Shown one piece after another: positions 1 to 6,895 of a DNA stretch of 64,000 nt (positions are counted from its first letter, which is position 1; each line of letters begins with the position of its first letter). This DNA is from Pseudomonas fluorescens (GTDB taxonomy: Bacteria; Pseudomonadota; Gammaproteobacteria; Pseudomonadales; Pseudomonadaceae), in assembly GCA_902825215.1 (NCBI GenBank), contig LR782234.1:3596001-3660000 (forward strand), read 5' to 3'. Both the position numbers and the translations under genes were made by a program. The notes under the pieces were generated by a model that was not told where the DNA came from, ran no database searches, and saw nothing but the letters and a program-made list of their open reading frames with translations.

Positions 1-1267
1 GGTTTTCCTTGTCGTGGGTCGGCGTGCGGGTCAGGGCCGGGCGCGGCTGGCCGTAGACCGGATCGAAGATGTCGATCGGGTAGGCACCGACCGCACCGCT
101 GGAGCGCTGGATGATCGACTTGTAGTCGTAGTCTTCGTATTCGATGCCGGTGAGCAAGGTGTGCTGCAGACCGCCGGTGCTGAAGTGCCCGGTCAGATTC
201 AGCTGGGTGTCCTTGTCGGTCCATTCCAGCTTGCGGTAGTTGAAGTTGCGGCCCAGGGTGCGACCGTCTGCGGCGATGCCGTTGGCCTCGATCGCGTTGC
301 CTTTAAGCGAGCCGTCAAGCCACTGGAAACCGCCGCCGAGGGTCCAGTCGTCGTTGAGCAGGTGCTCGAAGCGCAACTGGGCCATGTTGTTGTCGTTGTG
401 CAGCTTGCCGACGTCCTTCTCACCGAAGAAGGTGTCGCGCGAGGCGGTGCCGATCTGCTTTGGATAGCGCGTCACGCCACGGTCGAGCGGCGCGTTGTTG
501 CGCATGAAATCGCCTTCGAAAATCACCTTGGTCGCATCGGTCGCCTGCCAGCTCAGCACCGGCGTGATGCCGTAGCGTTCGGTCTCGACGTGGTCGCGAA
601 AGGTATCGCCGCCCTCGCCCACCACGTTGAGGCGATAGGCCAGGCGGCCCTGTTCATCGAGCGGCCCGGAAGCGTCGAGGGTGCCGCGCTTCATGCCTTG
701 GTCGTTGAGCTGGCTGCCCAAAGTGACGGTGCGTTCGGCCAGCGGCTGCTTGGACACGACATTGAAGGTGCCGCCGGGATCGCCGCGACCGTAGAGCGTG
801 GTGGCCGGGCCGCGCAGCACTTCCAGACGCTCGATGGTGTTGGCGTCGGGCATGTTCGGGTAGCCGCGATTGATCGGAAAACCGTTGCGATAGAACTCGC
901 CGGTGGTGAAGCCACGCACGGTGAACGTAGTCAGGCCTTGCCCGCCAAAGTTGTTCGCGCGGCCGACACCGCCGGCGTAATCCAAGGCGTCCTGCAGGCG
1001 AGTCGCGCCGATGTCCTCGACCGCATCTTTAGTCACGACACTGATCGATTGCGCGGTTTCATGAATCGCCGTGTCGGTGCGCGTGGCACTGGCCGAGCGC
1101 GTCGCGCGATAGCCCTGCACCGGGCCGTCGGCCCGTTCGTAATCTGCCGTGCCGACCACATCGGTGGCGTCCAGCTCAAGCACTGAGGAGGTGGAATCGG
1201 CCTGTTCGGCCCACGCAGAAGAAGACAACGCCTGCAGCACGCAAATGGAAAGCAGAGTACGACGCAT
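1..1267 (-). CDS. TonB-dependent siderophore receptor, N-terminal part (cut by window edge)
   Basis: Outer-membrane ferric-siderophore receptor that imports its ligand with energy from TonB-ExbBD. Reading the minus strand from ATG at 1267 gives a short signal peptide ending near ALSSSAWA, then a plug domain with the family pattern (ETAQSISVVTKDAVEDIGA, LQDALDYAGGV, RGF, IERLEVLRGPATTLYGRGDPGG) and the start of the beta barrel. About 422 residues are present; the C-terminal barrel lies beyond base 1. The region after the signal peptide is short, so I see no clear FecA-like signalling domain. An AAAGG stretch precedes the ATG. A possible Fur box lies about 90 bases upstream. The plug pattern is typical of the ferrichrome/pyoverdine-like FhuA/FpvA family; the ligand cannot be told from this part. 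Confidence 0.93.
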   Translation of the reverse strand, partial: MRRTLLSICVLQALSSSAWAEQADSTSSVLELDATDVVGTADYERADGPVQGYRATRSASATRTDTAIHETAQSISVVTKDAVEDIGATRLQDALDYAGGVGRANNFGGQGLTTFTVRGFTTGEFYRNGFPINRGYPNMPDANTIERLEVLRGPATTLYGRGDPGGTFNVVSKQPLAERTVTLGSQLNDQGMKRGTLDASGPLDEQGRLAYRLNVVGEGGDTFRDHVETERYGITPVLSWQATDATKVIFEGDFMRNNAPLDRGVTRYPKQIGTASRDTFFGEKDVGKLHNDNNMAQLRFEHLLNDDWTLGGGFQWLDGSLKGNAIEANGIAADGRTLGRNFNYRKLEWTDKDTQLNLTGHFSTGGLQHTLLTGIEYEDYDYKSIIQRSSGAVGAYPIDIFDPVYGQPRPALTRTPTHDKEN

Positions 1268-1353
1268 GAAAAGGAAACCTTTACGAATAGGCCAGAACGG
1301 ATGGCAGAACTGCCAGCGAAACGGCGCGCATGGTATACCAGTGCAATGCGTAA

Positions 1354-1378
1354 TTGAAACGTATTCTTATTTGTCATA
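1354..1378 (-). promoter_or_regulatory. Possible Fur box upstream of the siderophore receptor
   Basis: Read on the minus strand, the A+T-rich stretch contains ACAAATAAGAATACGTTTCAA, with one good half (AATAAGAAT) and a degenerate second half. AATAAGAAT-type halves are common in Fur-controlled promoters of Pseudomonas receptor genes. The position, 90-110 bases before the receptor ATG, fits. Only one half matches well, so this is tentative. Confidence 0.35.
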
Positions 1379-1432
1379 TTGCAATCGCGGGCCCATCGAA
1401 CCCGAAGACGATGGGCATTTGCATCATCAGGG

Positions 1433-2251
1433 TCAGCCTGCAGTGCGCTGGCTGAAAACCTCCTTGAACACTGGCACAGCGGAAAACGCGTTGGGCCAGC
1501 CGGCGTAGAACGCCAGTTGGGTGATCATTTCCGCCGCCTCGGTCTGGCTCAGACCGTTGTCCATCGCGCGATTGAGGTGATAACCGACCTGGCCCACCTG
1601 CCCGTTCGCCACCAGCGAACTGACGGTGATCAGGCTGCGATCTCGCGGCGCCAGGCCCGGGCGCAACCACAGATCGCGAAACAGCGCCCTGGTGGTGAAT
1701 TCGACCAGTCCCGGCGCAGCAGAGCCAACTGCCGCGTTTACCCGCTCGACGCGATCCGCCTCGCGCGCCTCATCGAGCGGCAGCAGCGGCGGCGACACCG
1801 GCGCCAGTTGCTCCGGGCCGATGTGGCGCGCGGCGAATATCTGCTGAGCGATCGGCAGCGCCGCCGTCGCGTTGCCCCAACCGGAATAAAACGCCAGATG
1901 ATTGAGGGCTTCCGACAATTCCAGGGGCGTCACGCCGTGGTCCAGCGCCAGATTGAACTGAATTGGCATCTCGGCGGTTTGCCCGCGTGCGATCAGCACG
2001 GCCACCGTGACCAGACTGCGATCGCGTGGCGACAGACCCGGGCGTTGCCACAGGTCGCCAAGCAGCATTGATTCGGTGTTGTGCGCCAGCGCCGGCGAAA
2101 CCGCGGCGGCACTGGCGAGCGTTGTTACAGGAGGATGGTTCATCAAGGGCGTTCCTTTTTCAGCGGAGGCACAGGCAGACAGCACCAGTGCCAGGGCCGT
2201 CAGCAGGAGACTGCCGGGCTGGAACGCGTTTTGAATCGACGGTACGGGCAT
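1433..2251 (-). CDS. Carboxymuconolactone decarboxylase-family lipoprotein with two CMD repeats
   Basis: Two tandem CMD-like domains of about 85 residues, each with the pattern LWxRPGLxPRDRSLxT and ending in LAFYxGWxNAxxAxP, so the gene arose by internal duplication. Start chosen at ATG 2251 because GCAGGAG lies eight bases upstream; this gives about 272 residues with a hydrophobic N-terminus and a lipobox (LVLSAC), implying an exported lipoprotein. Neither repeat has the CxxC pair of AhpD-type peroxidase members; both resemble the gamma-carboxymuconolactone decarboxylase type. Substrate unknown. It lies downstream of the TetR gene on the same strand with a 131-base gap, so it may or may not be co-transcribed with the electrophile-stress regulator. 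Confidence 0.85.
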   Translation of the reverse strand: MPVPSIQNAFQPGSLLLTALALVLSACASAEKGTPLMNHPPVTTLASAAAVSPALAHNTESMLLGDLWQRPGLSPRDRSLVTVAVLIARGQTAEMPIQFNLALDHGVTPLELSEALNHLAFYSGWGNATAALPIAQQIFAARHIGPEQLAPVSPPLLPLDEAREADRVERVNAAVGSAAPGLVEFTTRALFRDLWLRPGLAPRDRSLITVSSLVANGQVGQVGYHLNRAMDNGLSQTEAAEMITQLAFYAGWPNAFSAVPVFKEVFSQRTAG

Positions 2252-2382
2252 GGCCACACTCCTGCTGACGGAATCATCAGCGGCCACGTTAAGGCGCTTA
2301 TGCCCCAGCGACTAGCCAGCCTGCGTCTCATGGAGTCATGAGTGTGATTCATCAATCGGAGGTCGCGCAGCGCTTTTGGCGG

Positions 2383-2967
2383 TCAGTGGCCCAGCAGCCG
2401 CGTGGTCATCGCCATCGCGGTGTGCAGCGACTGCCCGGTGCGCTGCAACTTGTTCAACAGGCTGGCGCCCAGCCACAGCTGGTACAGGGTTTCTGCCAGG
2501 TGCCGGGCGTCACCCTTGGGCAGGCTGCCGTCCGCCTGGCCCTGTTCGAGGCATTCGGTGATGCGCGCTACCACCCGCTCGGCGCCATCGCGCAAGGTCA
2601 GGCGCATCGACTCGGAGAGGTCGGCGACCTCGGCGCTGAGTTTCACCACCAGGCACTCATCGCCATGGCCTTCGAGGGTGCAGCGGTTCTGCCAGCCCTG
2701 CCAGTAGTCCATCAGCCGCTCATAGGCGTTAAGCCCCGGCAGCGTCAGGCGTCGCTCCATGTCGGCGAGGTAGCCGACGAAGTAATCCTCAAGCAGCGCC
2801 TGGCCATAAAGTTCTTTGGATTTGAAGTAGTGATAGAACGAGCCCTTGGGCACACCGGCGGTCTGCAGGATCTCGTTAAGGCCAACGCTGGTGAAGCCCT
2901 TCTCGGCCATCATCCGGTGGCCGGTGTCGAGCAAATGTTGGCGGGTGTCGTCGTAGGTCGGTTTCAT
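2383..2967 (-). CDS. nemR: TetR-family repressor, NemR-like
   Basis: 194-residue TetR regulator with the helix-turn-helix in the first 55 residues (GHRMMAEKGFTSVGLNEIL, then AGVPKGSFYHYFKSKELYG) and a C-terminal ligand-binding domain. Start taken at ATG 2967 (MKPTYDD), matching the usual family N-terminus. It is divergent from a DJ-1/PfpI gene and an Old Yellow Enzyme gene. Three copies of a TAGWCGACTGGTCTA-like palindrome lie between and before these genes, the layout of the E. coli nemRA system, where NemR senses electrophiles and bleach through cysteines. I infer that it represses itself and the two divergent genes. The symbol rests on this context and on motif similarity. Confidence 0.85.
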   Translation of the reverse strand: MKPTYDDTRQHLLDTGHRMMAEKGFTSVGLNEILQTAGVPKGSFYHYFKSKELYGQALLEDYFVGYLADMERRLTLPGLNAYERLMDYWQGWQNRCTLEGHGDECLVVKLSAEVADLSESMRLTLRDGAERVVARITECLEQGQADGSLPKGDARHLAETLYQLWLGASLLNKLQRTGQSLHTAMAMTTRLLGH

Positions 2968-2986
2968 GGGGCGCGAATTAGCTGGC

Positions 2987-3002
2987 AATAGACCAGTCGT
3001 AT
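2987..3002. promoter_or_regulatory. NemR-type operator 1, before the repressor gene
   Basis: AATAGACCAGTCGTAT, the reverse complement of the ACGACTGGTCTA core seen at 3064-3078 and 3922-3936. It lies 20 bases upstream of the repressor ATG, suited to autorepression. Confidence 0.7.
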
Positions 3003-3063
3003 GCTGAGAAGGAAGGCGAGTTTGCCATACCTGAACCTAAAAAAACCAAAGATAAAAAATTAC

Positions 3064-3078
3064 TAGACGACTGGTCTA
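3064..3078. promoter_or_regulatory. NemR-type operator 2, in the divergent promoter region
   Basis: TAGACGACTGGTCTA, an almost perfect palindrome with TAGAC/GTCTA arms, in the A+T-rich gap between the repressor and the DJ-1/PfpI gene. It shares 12 or more bases with the other two sites and matches the TAGACC/GGTCTA arms reported for NemR boxes. Confidence 0.78.
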
Positions 3079-3179
3079 ATTGAGATCTATGCTGCGCCCC
3101 GACAAACGATTTCTGCCGGGTGCCAGCGATGGGCGAATCCCTCTCCCACGAAACACCTGACTCACACAAAGGTGCGTTT

Positions 3180-3857
3180 ATGAAAATCCTGATGGTGATG
3201 ACCTCTCACGATCAACTCGGCAACACCGGCAAGAAAACCGGTTTCTGGCTGGAAGAATTCGCCGCCCCCTACTACGCCTTCAAGGACGCCGGCGTTGACG
3301 TCACGCTGGTCTCGCCGGCCGGTGGTCAGCCACCGCTCGACCCGAAAAGCGACGAGCCCGACGCGCAGACCGCTGAAACCGATCGCTTCCGCCAAGACCC
3401 GGCCGCGCAGCAGGCACTGGCAAACACCGGACGTCTGGCCGAGGTCAGCGCAGAAGATTTCGATGCGGTGTTCTACCCGGGAGGCCACGGCCCGCTGTGG
3501 GATCTGGCCGAGGACAAACACTCGATTGCCCTGATCGAAGCCTTCGACCGCGCCAACAAGCCGCACGGTTTTGTCTGCCACGCACCGGGCGTGCTGCTGC
3601 ACGTGGTACGGGCGGACGGCCAGCCAATCGTCAAGGGCCGCAACGTCACCGGTTTTACCAACGCTGAAGAAGCAGCGGTCGGCCTCACCGACGTGGTGCC
3701 GTTCTTGATCGAAGACGAGTTCCAGCGTCTGGGCGGTCAATACTCGAAAGTCGCTGACTGGCAGGTACACGTGGTCGCCGACGGGCAACTGGTCACCGGC
3801 CAGAACCCGGCCAGCTCCGCCGCCGTCGCCGAGAAACTGCTGAAACTGCTCGGCTAG
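3180..3857 (+). CDS. DJ-1/PfpI (class I glutamine amidotransferase-like) protein, glyoxalase III type
   Basis: 225-residue DJ-1/PfpI-superfamily protein. Start ATG 3180 is chosen for the AAAGGTG ribosome site five bases before it and the usual N-terminus MKILMVMTSHD. Family landmarks: TGFWLEEFAAPYYAF near residue 20 (conserved Glu), YPGGHGPLWDL near 105, and the nucleophile-elbow Cys in FVCHAPGVLL near 138. Members of this branch act as glutathione-independent glyoxalases or as protein/nucleotide deglycases; the exact activity is inferred. It is divergent from the NemR-like repressor and followed by an Old Yellow Enzyme gene, so it probably removes reactive carbonyls. In E. coli nemRA is followed by gloA; here a cofactor-free type of detoxifier seems to fill that place. 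Confidence 0.88.
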   Translation: MKILMVMTSHDQLGNTGKKTGFWLEEFAAPYYAFKDAGVDVTLVSPAGGQPPLDPKSDEPDAQTAETDRFRQDPAAQQALANTGRLAEVSAEDFDAVFYPGGHGPLWDLAEDKHSIALIEAFDRANKPHGFVCHAPGVLLHVVRADGQPIVKGRNVTGFTNAEEAAVGLTDVVPFLIEDEFQRLGGQYSKVADWQVHVVADGQLVTGQNPASSAAVAEKLLKLLG

Positions 3858-3877
3858 GTTCACGCCCAACCCCGAAG

Positions 3878-3910
3878 AACGCCGTGCGCGGTTTGCCCGG
3901 CGTTTTTTTT
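3878..3910 (+). terminator. Rho-independent terminator after the DJ-1 gene
   Basis: Stem AACGCCG/CGGCGTT followed by a run of eight T. It separates the DJ-1 gene from the reductase gene, which has its own operator (3922-3936) and so its own promoter. Confidence 0.8.
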
Positions 3911-3921
3911 CATTCGACCAA

Positions 3922-3936
3922 TAGTCGACTGGTCTA
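3922..3936. promoter_or_regulatory. NemR-type operator 3, before the Old Yellow Enzyme gene
   Basis: TAGTCGACTGGTCTA, differing by one base from operator 2, 20 bases before the reductase ATG. It implies that the gene is controlled separately by the same repressor. Confidence 0.75.
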
Positions 3937-3956
3937 ATTAAATCCAAGGTCATCCC

Positions 3957-5081
3957 ATGAAGCACAACCCGTTTTTTACCCCCGTCACGCTTGGCCGCCA
4001 CACCCTGAAAAACCGCATCGTCCTGCCGCCCCTGACCCGCCAGCGCAGTACGCAACCGGGCAATGTCGCCAACGCGCTGATGGCCGAGTATTACCAGCAA
4101 CGTGCCGGCGCCGGCCTGCTGATCACCGAGGGCACGCAGATCGAACCGCGTGGCCAGGGTTACGCGTGGACACCGGGCATTCATACCCCGGAGCAAATCG
4201 CCGGTTGGCGTGAAGTCACCGAGGCGGTGCATGCCGCAGGCGGGGTTATTTTCGCCCAGTTGTGGCACGTTGGCCGGGTTTCGCACAACGCGTTGCAACC
4301 CGGCGGCGCGGCGCCTGTGTCGGCTTCGGCGGTGGCGACCGATCGGGTCAGCGTGTTCATCGAAACCGCGCCCGGTGCCGGTGAACTGGTCAGCCCTTCG
4401 GCGCCGCGTGCTCTCAGCACATTGGAAGTCGAAGAACTGGTGCAGCTGTATATCCAGGCCGCACGCAATGCGATGGACGCCGGTTTCGACGGCATCGAGT
4501 TGCACTGCGCCAATGGTTATCTGGTCAATCAGTTCATCTCGGCGCACAGCAATCTGCGCGACGATCAATACGGTGGCTCGCTGACCAATCGCCTGCGTTT
4601 TCTGCGTGACGTAGTTGCCGGCGTCGCCGAATGCATTGGCAAGGACAAAGTCGGCGTGCGCTTTGCGCCACTGTTCACCACCACCGATGAAGCGCGCACG
4701 TATCTGGGCCTGGTCGAGGACGATCCGCACACCACCTATATCGAAGCGATCAAGATCCTCGAGGACGTCGGCATCGCCTATCTGTCCATCGCCGAAGCCG
4801 ACTGGGACAACGCCCCCGAAATGCCACTGACATTCCGTCAGGCCGTGCGCGACACCTTCAGTGGCGCGATCATTTATGCCGGGCGCTACACCGCCGAATC
4901 CGGCGCGCGCTTGCTGGAGTCGGGCCTGGCGGATCTGATCGCATTCGGCCGTCCATTCATGGCCAACCCCGACCTGCCGGCGCGCATCGCCAACGGCTGG
5001 CCACTGAATGCGTTGAACCCGGCGACCGTCTATGGCGGTGGGGCTGAAGGCTATACCGACTACCCGGCCTACACCGGCTGA
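3957..5081 (+). CDS. nemA: Alkene reductase, Old Yellow Enzyme family (NemA-like)
   Basis: 374-residue FMN-dependent ene-reductase; reduces electrophilic alkenes, quinones, nitro compounds and N-ethylmaleimide-like agents with NAD(P)H. It has the TIM-barrel sequence pattern of the OYE family: NRIVLPPLTRQRS near residue 20, QLWHVGRVSH near 100, the substrate-binding His/Asn pair in HCANGYLVNQF near 182-185, SAHSNLRDDQYGGS near 200, and C-terminal FGRPFMANPDLP. Length is normal. It stands behind its own NemR-type operator and downstream of a terminator, so it is an independent unit of the same regulon. No terminator is obvious after it. Confidence 0.93.
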   Translation: MKHNPFFTPVTLGRHTLKNRIVLPPLTRQRSTQPGNVANALMAEYYQQRAGAGLLITEGTQIEPRGQGYAWTPGIHTPEQIAGWREVTEAVHAAGGVIFAQLWHVGRVSHNALQPGGAAPVSASAVATDRVSVFIETAPGAGELVSPSAPRALSTLEVEELVQLYIQAARNAMDAGFDGIELHCANGYLVNQFISAHSNLRDDQYGGSLTNRLRFLRDVVAGVAECIGKDKVGVRFAPLFTTTDEARTYLGLVEDDPHTTYIEAIKILEDVGIAYLSIAEADWDNAPEMPLTFRQAVRDTFSGAIIYAGRYTAESGARLLESGLADLIAFGRPFMANPDLPARIANGWPLNALNPATVYGGGAEGYTDYPAYTG

Positions 5082-5228
5082 CCGGGTTTGCGCGCACGAT
5101 TCAGGAAGTGCCAGGTTTTCGTTAAGTAGCGCGCAAATATCTATACACAAACTACAATATGTATAAGTATTTGCAGCCAAACCACGAATCCTTGGCCGAG
5201 CACCCGTTGCTGCTCCTCACCTGAACCC

Positions 5229-6773
5229 GTGCACATGAACACCACCCATCGGCTCTGTCTGGTGCTGGGCGACCAGTTGTCGTTCGACCTCGCGTGCCTC
5301 GCCGATCTCGACCGCGCGCACGACGCTGTGCTGCTGGTCGAGGTCATGGAAGAGGCCACCCATGTCGCCCACCATCCGCAAAAGATCGCACTGATCTTCA
5401 GCGCCATGCGCCACTTCGCCAAGGCCCTGCAAGACCAGGGCATCCGCGTGCACTACGTCACTCTCGACGACCCTCACAACAGCGGCTCGGTGCCCGGCGA
5501 ACTCAAGCGCTGGCAGGCGCTGTTGCAAGCGCGCGAAGTGCACCTGACCGAATGCGGCGACTGGCGCCTGGAACAATCGCTGAAGGATTGCGGACTGCCG
5601 CTGCACTGGCATGCCGACCGGCGCTTTCTCTGTTCGCGTGATGAGTTTCGCGCCTGGGCCGCCGGAAAAAAACAGCTGCGCATGGAATATTTTTACCGCG
5701 ACATGCGCCGCAAAAGCCGCCTGCTGCTCAACGGTGACGGCACCCCGGTCGGCGGCGCCTGGAACTTCGACAGCGACAACCGCAAAGCCCTGCCCAAAAG
5801 CGCCAAGCCACCCTACCCCGCGCGATTTGCCTGCGATGCGATCACTCGCGACGTGCTGGCGCTGGTCGCCGAGCGCTTCGCCAGTCACTACGGCAGCCTC
5901 GAAGATTTCAATTACCCAGTGACTCACGCCGACGCGCAGGCACTCTGGGCTTATTTTCTTGACTATGGCCTGGCCGGTTTCGGTGACTATCAGGACGCGA
6001 TGGCCAGCGACGAACCATTCCTGTTCCACGCACGGATCAGCGCTGCGTTGAATATCGGTCTGCTTGATCTGCGCCAGCTGTGCAGCGATGTCGAGGCGGC
6101 GTACTGGTCCGGCGCGATTGCCCTGAATGCCGCCGAAGGCTTCATCCGCCAATTGATCGGCTGGCGCGAATACGTGCGTGGCGTGTACTGGCTGAAAATG
6201 CCCGAGTACGCCGACGGCAATGTCTTCGCCAATCAACGCGCGTTGCCGGAGTTCTACTGGACCGGCGCCACGCAAATGAACTGCATGCGCCAGGCCATCG
6301 GCCAGAGCCTCATGCACGCCTACGCCCACCATATTCAGCGGCTGATGGTGACCGGCAATTTCGCCCTGCTTGCCGGCATCGCGCCGAGCCAGATCTGTGA
6401 GTGGTATCTGGCGATCTACATGGACGCGTTCGACTGGGTCGAATTGCCCAACACCCTCGGCATGGTCATGCACGCCGACGGCGGCTATCTCGGTTCCAAG
6501 CCGTACTGCGCCAGCGGCCAGTACATCAACCGGATGTCCGACTACTGCCGCGACTGCGCCTATTCGGTTCGCGAAACCACGGCCGACAACGCCTGCCCCT
6601 TCAACGCCCTGTACTGGCATTTCCTCATGCGCCACGGCGATCGGCTGCGCGGCAATCAGCGAATGAGCATGATGTACAAGAACCTCGACCGCATGCCGCT
6701 GGCCAAACAGCAGGCGCTGTGGCAACGCGGACAGAGCCTGCTGGAACGGCTGGATAACGGCGAAGCGTTATAA
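5229..6773 (+). CDS. Cryptochrome/photolyase-related protein, iron-sulfur (6-4) photolyase (PhrB type)
   Basis: About 514 residues, typical of the deoxyribodipyrimidine photolyase-related family, whose PhrB members repair (6-4) photoproducts with FAD, a lumazine antenna and a [4Fe-4S] cluster. N-terminal Rossmann-like part with LVLGDQLS near residue 15; C-terminal FAD domain with LIGWREYVRGVYW near 315. Four cysteines that would hold the cluster are visible: CASGQYINRMSDYCRDC and, after about 12 residues, ACPFNALYWHFLMRH. The start is either ATG 5229 or ATG 5235 (MNTTHRLCLVLGD); no strong ribosome site separates them. It is transcribed like the nemA gene but about 150 bases away and probably independent. 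Confidence 0.9.
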   Translation: MHMNTTHRLCLVLGDQLSFDLACLADLDRAHDAVLLVEVMEEATHVAHHPQKIALIFSAMRHFAKALQDQGIRVHYVTLDDPHNSGSVPGELKRWQALLQAREVHLTECGDWRLEQSLKDCGLPLHWHADRRFLCSRDEFRAWAAGKKQLRMEYFYRDMRRKSRLLLNGDGTPVGGAWNFDSDNRKALPKSAKPPYPARFACDAITRDVLALVAERFASHYGSLEDFNYPVTHADAQALWAYFLDYGLAGFGDYQDAMASDEPFLFHARISAALNIGLLDLRQLCSDVEAAYWSGAIALNAAEGFIRQLIGWREYVRGVYWLKMPEYADGNVFANQRALPEFYWTGATQMNCMRQAIGQSLMHAYAHHIQRLMVTGNFALLAGIAPSQICEWYLAIYMDAFDWVELPNTLGMVMHADGGYLGSKPYCASGQYINRMSDYCRDCAYSVRETTADNACPFNALYWHFLMRHGDRLRGNQRMSMMYKNLDRMPLAKQQALWQRGQSLLERLDNGEAL

Positions 6774-6895
6774 CTGCGCGGGCGTGCAACTTAAACGTGG
6801 CGCGCCGGGTCAATGCTGACACAGTGTCCAGCTCATGAATGTTCGTTGCGGCGTGCCGTTCGAAAACAGAGCCGACCATCAATAAGGCATGAGGA

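Noticed and set aside
3162..5180. Long open frame on the minus strand opposite the DJ-1 and reductase genes
   Set aside because: It is antisense to two well-supported genes, has no family match, and such frames are expected from GC-rich codon bias.
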